NCBI GenBank assembly: GCA_963971535.1
Contig: OZ020594.1
Coordinates: 119,456,983 to 119,520,982, forward strand
Reading direction: 5' to 3'
From: Notolepis coatsorum
Lineage: Eukaryota > Chordata > Actinopteri > Aulopiformes > Paralepididae
DNA length: 64,000 nucleotides
Numbering within the stretch: the stretch's first letter is position 1; the number at the start of each line of letters is the position of its first letter. Of the stretch, positions 10,331-22,896 are shown piece by piece. Both the position numbers and the translations under genes were made by a program. Under the pieces are notes generated by a model, which saw only the letters and a program-made list of their open reading frames with translations, had not been told where the DNA came from and did not search any database.

Positions 10331-10991
10331 GAGAGAGAATGTTTTTTTCACTGAAGACGCTGTTCTGTTCTCAACCATCATTTTCCTTGGACAATAAACC
10401 TTATAAACTACATCAGCTGCAGCCTGGCCACTATTCTCCACTTGCACAACCTGAAAGTAGGCACTTTCGGCTGACTTCCGGTTGCGAATGGTACTTCCTG
10501 TCCCATCCAAATACATTTAGCTACTTTTCTCCCGTTATTTAAACAACTTTGTCGTCACAGAGAGGCAATGAAACGTTTGTATTATTATAGTATAGAATGT
10601 ATTTAATAAGCAAACGTTTGTCAGCAGGGTTTTTGGGCTGTATTTCATGTAAAAACGTTTACTGTTAGTTTACTTGCTCACGCTAATTAAGGCTAATGCT
10701 GGCTAACAGAAGCTAGCGCAAGAAACGACACCGCAAAGTATTGTTTATAGTGCATTTCTTGCCACCTTATAGCATTTGTACATTTGTATGACAGTCTATA
10801 ATGCTCCTGTGAGGTTTTTCCGGACGTTTTGGTAATGATTTTCACTATAAAATGATATTTCTAAATGACAGGAAGTTGATGAAAACTGGCCGGAATAGCT
10901 TTGAGCTAACGATCTTTGCCGATGCATTCCATTCTAAACGTAACGTTAGTTGTTCAAAACATTACCCGTCTATATAATTTGTTCCTCAACA

Positions 10992-11140
10992 TTAGCTTCT
11001 AACTGTAGCAGGCTGCAGCTTGCTGGCTAACGTTAGCTTCTAACTGTAGCAGGCTGCAGCTTGCTGGCTAACGTTAGCTTCTAACTGTAGCAGGCTGCAG
11101 CTTGCTGGCTAACGTTAGCTTCTAACTGTAGCAGGCTGTT
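10992..11140. repeat. 41-bp tandem repeat in the palindrome loop
   Basis: Three and a half copies of TTAGCTTCTAACTGTAGCAG plus GCTGCAGCTTGCTGGCTAACG fill the loop. Confidence 0.9.
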
Positions 11141-11555
11141 AGTTTACAAAACATTACCTGTCTATATAACGTTGAGGAACAAATTATATAGACAGGTAAT
11201 GTTTTGAACAACTAACGTTACGTTTAGAATGGAATGCATCGGCAAAGATCGTTAGCTCAAAGCTATTCCGGCCAGTTTATCAACTTCCTGTCATTTGGAG
11301 ATATGATTTTATAGTGAAAATCATTACCAAAACGTCCGGAAAAACCTCACGGGAGCATTATAGACTGTCATACAAATGTACAAATGCTATAAGGTGGCAA
11401 GAAATGCACTATAAACAATACTTTGCGGCGTCGTTTCTTGCGCTAGCTTCTGTTAGCCAACATTAGCCTTAATTAGCGTGAGCAAGTAAACTAACAGTAA
11501 ACGTTTTTAATGAAATACAGCCCAAAAACCCTGCCGACAAACGTTTGCTTATTAA

Positions 11556-12655
11556 CCTGTTCCACTCGACGGGGTCGGTACCGACCCCTTTTGACATTAT
11601 GATCATTTAGGCATATTTTTATGAATGATGAAAATAATTTGTGATTTTAAAATCAACCGTTTTCAAGTATTAACATCACTACTATGTCACAAATGCATGT
11701 AGAATGTAAAACGTTAGGTTGGCAATAGTTTAGCAATAGGTTAAAAGTGTACTTATATCGTTTTAAGTTTTCGATATGCGATCGTCTATCTGACCCGGAA
11801 CCGGAAATGTTGAACCATGGGAATTGTAGTTTTTTGCTGCCATTTTGTAGAGGAGATTCATAGCTATCGGCCAGCGTTGAAATTTCTCCGATCTACACTT
11901 CCTGTCACATACTATGGTGGTTCAAAGTTCAGCGTTCTGAATGAATCATATCAATAATTGTTATGATTCGCGATAATAAGCTACAAAAGGTAACGTTTTT
12001 GACAAATATTGAAACACAGTCAGTTTCTCCTCACTATTGTTACCATGTAGGAACAGTTAGATCTGAAATTAGTTTCAAAATGGTTACACTGTGGGGGAAA
12101 TAAAAAAGTACAGTCGATTACAGTAAATATCAGTATCTGTTATTATGCACGCCTGGTGATACTATATCCAAATTGAACTATATGTATATATATATAAATG
12201 TGCGAATTGGCTATAATAAGGTAATGTATAAGCATATATTCTATATTCTATAATAATATTTCAAATTGCATTGGTCCGGATGGGAGAATTCAGTACTGTA
12301 TATACAGAACCTTCAGTTTTATCATCTTCCCTTTATTAATTTCCTTAGATCATTTGTACACATGATCTCAAGAGGGTACTGAATGAGGTCAGTGGTAGTT
12401 TTTTTAAGTCTGGTCATTATTATCATGGTGTTATTCACTGTCAAAGATGAAAAGAAAATTCATATTTTCCTTTGTTTCATCACAATTTAAGCAAGCCTAG
12501 TAATAGACACAATATTTCTGACACTGAGAATACATTCACTGAGGTCCATAGATATACCTAGATACCAAGAATATGCAAATAGCCCTTGTAGAAGTGGAGC
12601 AATATTCCATTTACCTAGGTATACATTTTATGCAGATTTTCACCTGGGGTGGAAC
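11556..12655. mobile_element. piggyBac-like insertion in the right palindrome arm
   Basis: The arm should read CTTATTAAATACATTC but is cut after TTAA, with CCTGTTCCACTCGACGGGGT at the left end and GGGGTGGAAC at the right, so both ends share GTTCCAC. TTAA at the left fits piggyBac; the right copy would have to be mutated. A stretch near 12305-12365 resembles 14985-15030 in the element at 13.5-15.5 kb, suggesting one family. Confidence 0.5.
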
Positions 12656-13235
12656 AATACATTCTATACTATAATAATACAAACGTTTCATTACCTCTCT
12701 GTGACGACAAAGTTGTTTAAATAACGGGAGAAAAGTAGCTAAAAACAATGTATTTGGATGGGACAGGAAGTACCATTCGCAACCGGAAGTCAGCCGGAAG
12801 TGCCTACTTTCAGGTTGTGCAAGTGGAGAATAGCTTCTCCAACTAACGTTATTTATTTAAATTGTTCCTGTTAATAATAATTAACATAAGTAGCATGGTA
12901 ATAATACGTAGGTTATTGATCAATGAATGTATTGATACATTAATGGTGTACAAATGATACACCAGTAGAACTTCTGTACTACTTCTACTGTAGAAATCAT
13001 GTTATTTCCTCATTGTCCTGCTGCGTCACCTGCCGTCGCCTCAAAAAATAAGATCGAGGCGATTTTTTGCCAGGCGACAGAAATAGCTGCGCGACCGCCG
13101 CTTCAAAATCTCCTGCCGTGTGGGTTCTCTTATTCATAACAATGTCGGTCGCCTCGCTTAAAAACTGGTCGCCTGGCAAAAACCGCCGGCCGTGTGCGGA
13201 CCAATTGACAGAGCAACACGGTCTCATCAGAAAGC

Positions 13236-13494
13236 ATTAATAAAGTACTTAATCAACTAAAAGAAAAAAGGTACACAATGTACGTTATGTTATATAATAT
13301 ATATATATACAAGTAATTTACATTACATTTTGTATCGGCAAAAGTTAAAAAATAAAAATGTAAAAGCATGATTGAGAGTCAAACTAACAATGCTTGTCTT
13401 TGGGGGGGTGAGTGCACTAGATCAAGCCACCCACCCTGATACAAACACAGCAATAATATGATGATAGAAAGTTAAGGTTACGGTTGTGGTTAGT
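13236..13494. other. AT-rich spacer
   Basis: AT-rich sequence with a (TA)n run at about 13295-13310. No gene or repeat end seen. Confidence 0.4.
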
Positions 13495-15515
13495 TTAACC
13501 TGTTAAGCTGTAAGGCCCCCTTATATTATATTTATATTTATTCTTTATCATAAATCGATCAATACAGACCGTATTAGATCCCCATGTGGGGTATCATTGG
13601 AAAGCCACACTCATTGGCTACAACCCTGTCCAAAAATATTCGAGATCGCCAAATGATTGACGGAGCGAGAGCCCCGGGAGTCTGGGGTGGTAATGTCAAC
13701 TTTGGCGCACGCCTCACATATCAGCATGTAACTCGAGAACCGCTGAACGGATTTTGTCACCTGAAAGGGCAATCGACAGGCAACAAATAGGGCTTTAATT
13801 CTAATTCTATATTGTATTAAAAGAAATGCACAAACAAGCCGCTAGAGGTCGGCAAAGTGGATGTTAAGGGGTTTTAATGTTGTCTTTTTTTTCCAAATGT
13901 ATCCAAGAGTAAAGACCTTAACCATATTAAAATAGCAGTCATACAGTGTATATTTTCATTTTTACAGATGTTTTAGCGAAAATAAGAATTTATCAGGAAA
14001 ATGCTAATTATATCTCTTTTATCGTAAAACCGTGAGGAAATGACTAAATCCAGATTTAACACTGCCATTGGAAAGAGGAGCCTTAAGGTCAAGTTCAAAT
14101 ATGAATTCATAATTAAAATGGATTAGAATTTATTACTGTATCTACTAGGGATGCACCGAATGGGAAATTCTTGGCCGAAACCGATACCGAAAATAGAAAA
14201 CAGTTGGCCGAAAACCGAAAGCCCGAAAATGATTCATAGAATAGATTTTTTTTTTACCAATGTTGTGGAACATTATGATTATGGAAAAATATATGATTAT
14301 GGCAAAACTTAACTTAAATAATAAATAATCACTATTATGGGTCCATAAAACATTTATTCAGCACTTCTGAATGCATACAGTACATTAATTCCATCTTTTC
14401 TCTGGCTGCGCAGCGGACATCTGTGCTCTACTGAGCGCACCTTTCTAGTCCCCAGCTGAATGTGCTCGCTTGACTCGGCACAGTAGACGCGCGACAGACA
14501 GACAGCGTCAATGTGAGAAACACAATCCCCCCCCTCTCGCTCTGAATAATATGCATATTAGATCACTCAGTGATTAACCGCGGCATATAGTAAATAAGGA
14601 TATAAAGCATGTTAAAGACGCATTTATTGGACGCGTTGCGTGCAGTTTACATAGAAACAGCGCGACTCCCGACAGCGCGACATCATCACAACAACGAGCG
14701 AATAATATGCATATTAGATCACTCAGTGATTAACCGCGGCATATAGCAAATAAGGATATAAAGCATGTTAAAGACGCATTTATTGGACGCGTTGCGCGCA
14801 GTTTACATAGAAACAGCGCGACTCCCGACAGCGCGACATCATCACAACAACACGCAAGGTTGTTATGTTGTTTCTGTTTCGGTGACATATTTTCGGTGAA
14901 AAAACTCTTTCGGCCGAAAGCCGAAAGGCCATTTTTTGCCATTTTCGGCCGAAATTTCGGTGCATCCCTAGTATCTACAAATCCTTCTGTTTAATCATCT
15001 TCCCTTTATTCCTTTGCTTAGATTTTTTTGTACACTTGATAAATATCAGATCAACGCAATATTGGATATAGAGAGTCCTTACCTGGTCTCTGATGTAATG
15101 CAAAAAAAATGTATCCAATTATTTGATCGCCATTCCAGTTATCCACAGCGATCTTGTCCCCGACATTACAGAGTGTTACACATGAACGGGCGGGCGGGGT
15201 TAGTGTTCCATGCCACCGTTGTAAGCGCCTGCCTCGCCTCAAGTATTTAAACCCCGCCCACACGGCTCAGACCGGCTCAGAAAACACACCAGACCGTTTC
15301 GAATAGAGTGCAATAGCTCCGCAGTAGAGGGCGGTGTTGACCGTCTGCCAGCTCAGACACATTCACCAGGGTCTGCAGAGGCTGCAGCCATGAATTATGA
15401 ATAGATATAGCGAATAAAAGAAATAACGATCATAAAAACGAGTTAACTCGTTGTTGGCGTTATTCGATTGGCGGGCAATAACGAGTCAACTCATTCTTGG
15501 CGCAGAATGTGTTAA
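13495..15515. mobile_element. Candidate piggyBac-like element with nested hAT
   Basis: TTAACCTGTTAAGC at the left and, inverted, TTAACACATTCTGCGCC at the right give TTAA at both ends. The TIRs match only weakly. The right part (15330-15480, with GAGTCAACTCATT near the end) is related to 34025-34190. No transposase ORF. A hAT element occupies 14146-14970. Confidence 0.45.
14146..14970. mobile_element. hAT non-autonomous element, 825 bp
   Basis: Ends TAGGGATGCACCGAA and TTTCGGTGCATCCCTA, with the perfect 8-bp duplication GTATCTAC at 14138-14145 and 14971-14978. Inside is a tandem duplication with a 156-bp period (14544-14699 and 14700-14851) that begins GAATAATATGCATATTAGAT. Confidence 0.95.
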
Positions 15516-15935
15516 AGATTGATTGAAAATTGTATTAACAGATTGCAGAATGGGTACAATACAGTACGGCTCAATACACACAATTGTTAAGGGGATGCAG
15601 ACCAGAGAAAGACTTTCGTCGTGTTTACATCAGGGTCCCCCATTTTCAATTCATCATGACATTTATGACATACAGATATACAGTACTGTTACATCCAGAC
15701 ATTTATGACATACAAGATATACAAATATACAGTACTGTTTAAGAGACAGAGATCATAAAAGAAAATATATACATTCGAGGGGGAAGAAACTGTACATTGG
15801 GTGGGGGGGGTTGGACATTTACCGGGGCCAGTTTAGAATTGCAGCCATTATTTTATGGCTGTGGGTAGGGCGTTCCACATTGTTGGCATAATTGCAAAAC
15901 GTGTTTAGTCTAGCTAACTAACTGTACAAATCGAT
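15516..15935 (-). mobile_element. LINE 3' fragment (main CR1/L2-type family)
   Basis: The minus-strand tail GATTGATTGAAAA is followed by the shared 3' UTR and a remnant of the ORF2 C-terminus (TMWNALPTAIK). The frame then skips about 60 bp to the last codons, an internal deletion. 5' truncated. Confidence 0.85.
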
Positions 15936-16646
15936 GTGATTGGCTTAGACCGTATTGTGTACGGTTGGCTGGCTGGCTGACTTGTGTTGTAGATTGGGGG
16001 TGGCCAGCTGGCTATCTGGCAGTTCGAGTGCAGTAGCTGGCTGGGTAGCTGTTGTATTGTGGGTTAAAGGCCAACCTTCACGTTGTATTTTTGTTCAATA
16101 AACAATGTGGACTAGGCCAACGGTGACTTTCATGAAGAAGGGAAAAAAAGTATTGAAATTGACCCAGTTTTAGCGTTTTTATCAAACATTTTGTCTGCCC
16201 AACACAATCACAACGCACGTGGATATTTTAATCAATGGTTCATAACGTGCGTGTGTAATCGAAATGATCTCGTCACAACAGGTGCAGGGCACCAGGGGGC
16301 TCACCAGGGGGCGCTGAGAGTCACACACAGCTAGTGGCAGGCACTGCAGGCAGAGAGCCTTGCTACCATAGATATAATTATGCTTGCTACTACTAGCCGA
16401 ATGAAAATGTATCTGTTTCACCTAACACTATTGCTCCGTGATTATAGCCATCCATCTCTAAAGCTAACCACTATTTGTAAAAGCCACAAACACGTTACCA
16501 TATTTGTAATAATGTAAATCATTGTGTTGTTGTACATATTGTGTTTAGAACGTTAGTAGCTAACATAGCTTAGCTTGGTAGCTATTGTGCTAACAACATA
16601 TCCCGACATCCGGCTCGCTGGCCGGCATGAACGGCCGACCCAAAAT
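15936..16646. other. No gene recognised
   Basis: Sequence rich in GCTGGCTGG and GTTAGC-type words, with a 10-bp direct repeat CACCAGGGGG near 16295. No supported exon, TIR or TSD. Confidence 0.35.
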
Positions 16647-16879
16647 GGTTCTCTCCTCTCTGTACACCCCGTCCCCACGGGTACCCTGCCGGGGGGCCCA
16701 TGGACGCGACAACGGCGGCAGCCGTAGGGTGCTCGAGCCCGTAAAGGCTAGTGGTACACGATAGCTATGAGCTAACTAACGCTACAGGCTCAAACACCCT
16801 ACGGCCGCCGCTGTTGTCGCGTCCACAAGCTCCTCCGCAGGACACCCGCGAGGACGGGGGCACACAAAGAGAGAACCAC
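16647..16879. repeat. GC-rich inverted repeat, arms about 92 bp
   Basis: Positions 16647-16738 (GGTTCTCTCCTC to GTAGGGTGCTCGAGCC) reappear inverted at 16786-16879 with about 80-85% identity around a ~47-bp loop. Flanking sequence is rich in GCTAACGTTAGC-type words, like the large palindrome at 10.4-12.8 kb. Transposon ends were not identified. Confidence 0.8.
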
Positions 16880-16899
16880 CCGCAGGGACGGCTAACGTC

Positions 16900-17779
16900 A
16901 GTGTAGTGGTCCCGACTGTAGCAGGGACGGCGGAGCTATAGGCTAACTGTGATGCACCGAGTGGGCCACCATTGATCTACATGCCCCGATCTCAAATGGT
17001 TCACGACAGTAGACATAATGCTAACGTTAGCCAGCGCCATATATCGAGTAGTACTATGACCCGGACGGGCAAGGCATACGTTTCCTGAAGTGACGTCACG
17101 GCCGTGCTAGCGTCTGATAAGCTTTTAGATTCGGCTCATTAATATGCACCTGTAGTGACGTCGGCGTTTGATAAGCTTTTTTGATTCGCGCGTGCATGTT
17201 ATTCGTGCGTGGACCTTTTTAACTCTTTCAGAGTGGCATTTCCGGTGTCAAATGGAAAAAAATAAATAATGAAATTATATACCAATGATGTAAACTACCC
17301 ATAATTGATCAGTAGGGTTTAACCTGGATGTTGGGCTTTAAGGGTAGCCAGCTAGCTGGCTGGCAGTTCGTAGTGCAGTCGCTGGCTAGCTGACTGGCTA
17401 ACGTTGGCCAATATACTGTAGCTGTAACTGAACGCCAATGTGCCTTATGTGATCTTATGAGTTTCAGTTCATAGGAAAATACTTTGACTATAATGGTCAG
17501 AAGTAAATAAACTTAGATGCTGTTATGCTTAACACCCAGTAAGTACACTTTACTTAATTTCTAAGATTAGATTAGATCATTTAGTTTGCAAAGCACTTTA
17601 AACTGAACACTTGAGTATCCATTGGTCAGTTTAAATCTATAATAGCCGACCATTTGTTTTAATTCATTTTAATTGTTTAAATGATTTACTTTTCCGTTTC
17701 TATATTATTTTTGTATTATGTATTGTACCTCTCGACATAATTGTAAATGTTCTTTCGAGATTAAATAAAGATAGTAATA
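16900..17779. other. No gene recognised
   Basis: Two related blocks with GTGACGTC and TGATAAGCTTTT (17090-17125 and 17155-17185). An ATTAAATAAAGATAGTAATA stretch near 17760 resembles a retroposon tail. No open frame of note. Confidence 0.35.
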
Positions 17780-17787
17780 AAAATTAT

Positions 17788-18285
17788 TAGGGATGTCCCG
17801 ATCACATTTTTTTGCTCCCGATCCGATCCCGATTATGTGATTTTGAGTATCTACCGATACCGATCTTTCCCGATCAGATCAAAAGAAATTTAAATATATA
17901 TTTTTTTCTTTTTTTTCATCCCAATTTCTCACATTACATTCACCCTGAATGTTGACGTTATCCAGGTGAAAAGTTAACTTCATTCAAGCGAGGCATTGCA
18001 ATCCTTGACATAAATCATTTGATGTATAATTAAATCAAAGGAAATGCGTTTGTTTTGGCAAAATTCTTCTGCTCTGTGTGACAATAAATAAATGAATGAT
18101 GATATGCAATTTAAAACCAAAACTAAGGCCTCAGTATGAGTTTAAGACATGAACATGGTCATGTTTGTTGAATAAAAAAAGAAAACAATTATAATAATAA
18201 TAAATAAAAAAATCCAGATATTTTTTTATTTTTTTTGCCGATCCCGATCTTCGGAAAATCACGTGATCGGATCGGGACATCCCTA
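17788..18285. mobile_element. hAT non-autonomous element, 498 bp
   Basis: Ends TAGGGATGTCCCGATC and GATCGGGACATCCCTA. The 8-bp duplication is AAAATTAT (17780-17787) and GAAATTAT (18286-18293), 7 of 8 matching. No transposase. Confidence 0.9.
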
Positions 18286-18293
18286 GAAATTAT

Positions 18294-18989
18294 GCTAAAC
18301 TCATTGACTGCCATGCTGTTTTTCCATCTTTACTCCCTAAATCGCCCCGTTTCACAATAATCCAGGCTGGTTTTCTAGATTGTGAGATATAGAGTGTTTT
18401 TGTGTGCATATGCTCAAACCTCACGGCTGCTCGCCTGAAACCTATATTATTGCCAGGTCAAAGGAAACACGACCATATGTTTCTTCACAAAGCCATTGGG
18501 GGGGGGGGGGGGTCGTTTCCCGACGCTGCGATCATTTCAAAAGCATGTTTTATGATGGGGTATGGGGTTCGGTAAAAATAGACGTTACCTTTGTCAGCAG
18601 GTACTCCAATCTGGCTCCATGTGTCTTCGATCAGAACAGAATCAATACATATAACGTTAGGTGGCCCTCATCCGTTGTCGTCTTCTTCTTCATTTGTGTG
18701 CTCGGCCAGACTATACCACGGAGCTGAATAGGTTTCCTCATCGGCCGGTTTGACTATAGTATTTTTATCCAGAATTTCTCTTTTCATTGAAGCATCATGG
18801 GACATATATTTTTTCCTTATGTTTTAATGGGACAAGGGTCCATTTAGTAGTAATGGGGAATTGGAAATGGCTGGAAATTGAAATGGCTAGAAATTATTGA
18901 TGGGCCATTTATTTTGGTGATATAATGCAAATCTTATATAATTTATTTTTTTTGCATTTCATGAGGTTTAAAATAAAGTTAGATTAATT
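18294..18989. other. No gene recognised
   Basis: Contains a run of G at about 18498-18512. The open frame at 18404-18727 shows no domain and crosses the G run, so it is not called. Confidence 0.35.
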
Positions 18990-19407
18990 CAGGGTATCTG
19001 CAGGTTTAGCCCAGTCAGATTTAAGGCTTTTTAAGACTTTTTAATGCCACTCAGAATTAAATTTAATACCAATTTCACAATAACAAAATGGCCAAAATCA
19101 TGCAACGACACCAATTAGTTTAAGTTTAGGGACACGTTGGTCCAAAGATGTTTATTAAAAAATAACTTGGAAACTTAAAAATCTTGAACTTAAGGAGTAA
19201 CTGGATTGGATGAATTTCAACAAAGGGGTGACCAAACATAAATAGCAAATATAGCTATACAAAATATACCAGGGGCCAAGCAGCAAGTGCAACAGCCACA
19301 TTTCCGTCAGAACACATACTACCATAGGACTGATACCTGTAAGAACACATGATTATCACCATAGGACTGATACCTGTCAGAACACATAACTATTACCACC
19401 CTCCCCA

Positions 19408-19985
19408 GGGTATCAAAAAAGTCAACCAACAAACAAGATTCTTGTGCCGGATCTCATCTCTGGTAAACAAGAATACCCTGAAGACTCTGGCAGGAGCACT
19501 CATTCAAGGGTACTACGACTATGCTTGCACCTCATGGTACCAAAGCACCTCAAAGGCCCTAAAAACAAGATTACAAACATCACAAAACAAACTGGTCAGA
19601 CTACTGCTTAACCTCACTCCTAAAACCCACTTTACCCCTGCCCACATTCAAAACCGCTCTTAAAGAGCACCTACGGGAGGCTGCAATTAGAAACTGGGCA
19701 CCGTAAATGTTCAACCCACCCCCCCCCCCCCCCCTCCTAATGTACAGTCTCCTCCCCATCATATGTATATATTTTCTGTTAGGATCTCTGGGTAACAGTA
19801 CTGTATATTTGCATATGTCACAAATGTAACAGTACAGTTACTATGAATTGAAAATGGGGGACCCTGATGTAAACAAGACGAAAGTCTCTCTGGTCTGCAT
19901 CCCCTTAACAATTGTGTGTATTGAGCCGTACTGTATTGTACCCATTCTGCAATCTGTTAATAAAGTTTTTCATTTATTCATCCAG
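19408..19985 (+). mobile_element. LINE 3' fragment with internal deletion
   Basis: Translates as the ORF2 C-terminus (KKVNQQTRFLCRISSLVNKN, then LAGALIQGYYDYACTSWYQS). After THFTPAH it jumps to the final codons (CAAAACCGCTCTTAAAGAGC) at a CCCACATT junction. The 3' UTR and an ATTCATTCA end follow. Confidence 0.88.
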
Positions 19986-20017
19986 TCGTTTTGTTTTTGT
20001 GGTTTGGTTGAATGAAT

Positions 20018-20330
20018 GAAAACTTTGTTTAACAGATTGCAGAATGGGTACAATACAGTACGGCTCAATACACACAATTGTTAAGGGGATGCAGACCAGA
20101 GAAAGACGTTTGTCTTGTTTACATCAGGGTCCCCCATTTTCAATTCATAGTGACATTTATGGCATAGGGACATACAGGTATATAGTACTGTTACATTTGT
20201 GACATATACGATATGCAAATATACAGTACTGTTACCCATAGATCCTAACATACATATGATGGGAGGATACTGTACATTAGGAGGGGGTGGGTGGGAGGAA
20301 AAAATACATAGTGGGTGACTCTCATCGAAC
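20018..20330 (-). mobile_element. LINE 3'-UTR fragment facing the previous one
   Basis: GAATGAATGAAAACTTTG begins an antisense copy of the same 3' end. With 19830-19985 it forms a tail-to-tail inverted pair separated by about 30 bp. Confidence 0.85.
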
Positions 20331-21217
20331 ATAAACACAAACGTGTCCTTGTTTACATCCGTGAATAGATTATTTTCAAGTTAAGACCTCAGCTTCAAGT
20401 GTTGGCGTGGAGCCGCATGTTATCCAGACTTCTGTTGGTGCAGATGTTATAGTCCTACCTGAGATGGCGGGGCCGAAAAGAAATTCGAAATAGTAGTTTG
20501 CAGGCGCCGTTTTTGCAGAGGTACGTTAGCGCTGCTCAGCATGTGCGACTCGACTGCTCTTTTTTTGTTGTTGCAGCGGGCCTCGTAATGGTCTTTGACT
20601 GGGACCAACCATGGCGCAAACAGTGGATTGTCGAGCCAGTTCTCGTTAAATTGGCACTTTCCCATATTAACGAGTGCAAATGCTAAACTAAACGTAACGT
20701 TATCGCTTCCGCTTCGCCTTGCTAACGTTAGCTAGACTCCACTGAAATTGTTCCCGGCCAACATAAGGACCTGTGTTGGTTCCGCCCCATTCCGGTCTGC
20801 GTGATGCTACAACGCGGCCAATAAAAACTCCCGACTTTATCTCCCGTTAACCGTTCTTCCCCAGATTTCATAATAAAACATGACATGGCATACTTTCCTT
20901 TCTATGGCATTTTTAAGACCTCTGAAAATGGATTTAAGACATTTTAAGACAAACTAAGGCCTTAATTATTGATAAACCAATTTAAGACTTTTTAAGACTT
21001 TTTAAGGATCCGCGGACACCCTGTAATTGGAATATGGAGATTTTCTTCAGATTCATCACAGTATTATGTCACCTTGAAAATGATGGTAATGAGAATCATG
21101 GAAAAACATGCATAAAAACAATTGGTGATATAGTTTGAATAATCACCTCGTCTTTGCATGATTTATTTCAAGCATCTGTATGAACACTGAAGATGGATTT
21201 ACCCTTTAGAGCCTTAC

Positions 21218-21362
21218 CTCCTCCTTCATTCACAGTTCCTTTAAGTCCTGGTGTTTTAATGCAGTCCACCAAGCAGACGGATAGTTCCTTTAGTACCAAC
21301 AGAGAGAGGTGACTGCAAGACGCAATCTCCTCCACTGTACTGGATATCAGTGGGGCTGTGGC
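21218..21362 (-). CDS. Internal exon of an unidentified host gene
   Basis: On the minus strand CTGGTATTTTTAG (AG at 21364-21363) precedes a 145-bp block open in frame 1, and GAGGAG|GTAAGG gives a strong donor at 21218/21217. The peptide begins ATAPLISSTVEEIASCSHLS and continues LLVLKELSVCLVDCIKTPGL. Its amphipathic Leu-rich character resembles an alpha-helical solenoid segment, but no family was recognised. The exon leaves with one base of a split codon. It lies between two transposons in a stretch free of recognisable repeats, which supports host origin. Confidence 0.5.
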
Positions 21363-21800
21363 CTAAAAATACCAGATAAAAAACAGTAACAATAAGAGTC
21401 TTGCAAAGTACAAGGTTCACTCTCCCCAGAGTAATTGTAGATTGACAGTTTTGGCTGAGTGTTTTTTTTTTATGTTGGACATGTCTTGTCACTGGTACTT
21501 GATGATGAAAGTGTCACCTTAAAGGGATCCTTCAAGAATTTTGGACATCAAGTGGTATGAAATACTATAGTAGTATAGTTGATGCAGTGCCCTCAGTTTA
21601 CACACAGAGTCTCGTGGTCGGAGTTCTGACCAGGCAGAAGTTTTAATCACCCACAGCCGAAAACAGCGTGCCTCATTTTCTATGCTTCAAGACCCAGCAT
21701 TTAGTGACTACCTCACACAGAGACTAGTTCAACACATCATGTCACTCTGAAGCATAGGAAATGTTTTCTGCTGTAGATGATTACAACTTTTGCCTGCAGG

Positions 21801-22731
21801 TAGAGCTGCCGCGGTATTGCTGTTTTCCTTACCGCACAAATTTGCAAAATATTTCCTACCGCTGCGGTATTACCGCACGCACACAAAAAATTTAAAAAAA
21901 AAAGTTTGAATGCATTTTTTTTTAGTAGTAGTCTACTCTTTATAGCATATAGCCTGCCTCTAGTCTAAATGTCTATCTTTAGAGGATGACTTTGCAGCAT
22001 GAATATTGTTTGGGATTCGGCAAGCACGCATTAGTTATTGAAAGTGAAACACGGATTCGAAGTTTCCCCTATGGTCGTGCGCCGTTCACTCGGTGTCGCA
22101 GGCCCCCCCGACCCTTTCTTATTATTATTACTATAAAGTTACTACTTTATAATAAAGGCATTCGTTTTGTGGCATTAACATTATATAGTTATACGTTCAA
22201 TAACATCAGCGTATTTACCGGACCATAACAAGGCAAGCAATACTCTATTCATATCTCAGTTCCTTTCTTTGCTCAGAGCGTGCTGAGTTGTCCCATTCTG
22301 CGGTCTGTTAATAAAGTTTTCAATCAGACAAGTGTATAGAACGAAGGGCTTTTATTATAACATTCGTTGCAGACAGTAAAATCATTAGTACTCCTGAAGA
22401 GCGATGGTAGTCCACTCCGGCGGAGAGTTAAAGCTAACGTTATTAGCCGTGTTGTGATGAGCTGACATTCAGGACGTAAAAAACGTGTGACGCGTCTCTC
22501 TTCTGACCAATCAGTGGTCTGCAATGTTTCACGTGACTTTTCTGGTACCCAATAGGGTCGCTTGGAACCTCGATAGAGTAGGGTATATCTGCAGAGCCGC
22601 AAGCCCAACGAGAGGAGGGTAATTTATTATTATTATTATAAAAAACAGCGGTGACGCGGTATTCAGCCTACTCTGCGGTGGCCGTGATGTAACAGCGATA
22701 CCGCGGTAATGCGGTAATCGCGGCAGCTCTA
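21801..22731. mobile_element. hAT non-autonomous element, 931 bp
   Basis: Ends TAGAGCTGCCGCGGTATTGC and GCGGTAATCGCGGCAGCTCTA's outer 17 bp, with the perfect palindromic duplication CCTGCAGG at 21793-21800 and 22732-22739. Includes a 40-bp LINE tail piece at 22288-22327, and 22490-22590 is related to 8380-8480 of another element. Confidence 0.93.
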
Positions 22732-22896
22732 CCTGCAGGTTATTGTGTGGAATAACACTTTGTCTCATGACCTCATTTGCTGCCTGTCTGAAGCCTCCCG
22801 GTTTACTCAGAACCAGGCCAGAACTCAGACCACGGTACTCTGAGTTAAGCTAATGGCATCGCATCAACTATACTACTAGCAAGTATTTCATACCAC

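Larger units (their letters stand above)
10433..12840. repeat. Palindrome with about 560-bp arms
   Basis: Left arm 10433-10993 is repeated inverted at 11171-11555 and, after an inserted block, at 12656-12840. Matching landmarks are TTCCACTTGCACAACCTGAA at the outer edge and GTTCCTCAAC/GTTGAGGAAC at the inner edge. Arms differ by scattered substitutions and small indels only. The loop is 10994-11170. Confidence 0.9.
9718..13205. mobile_element. TIR transposon built round a giant palindrome
   Basis: Ends AGTGGTTTGCACACGG and, inverted, ATTGGTCCGCACACGG match at 13 of 16 bases and continue into CG-rich subterminal sequence (GTCGCCTGGCGATG against GCCAGGCGACC). Candidate 3-bp duplication TTA/TGA. 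No transposase was found. The interior is a palindrome with a SINE and another transposon inserted. The minisatellite interrupted at 9717 appears to resume after 13205, supporting the boundaries. Confidence 0.65.
18990..21023. mobile_element. hAT-like element carrying LINE insertions
   Basis: Ends CAGGGTATCTGCAGG and CCGCGGACACCCTG with subterminal TTTTTAAGACTTTTTAAG blocks, a known vertebrate hAT terminal pattern. Flanks (GATTAATT and TAATTGGA) do not form a clean 8-bp duplication. Two LINE fragments at 19.4-20.3 kb interrupt it. Confidence 0.7.

Noticed and set aside
13584..13790. Short open frame inside the piggyBac-like candidate
   Set aside because: No transposase motif could be read, so it was not called.
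18404..18727. Plus-strand open frame of 107 codons
   Set aside because: Crosses a G run and has no homology I recognise. Splice signals are absent.
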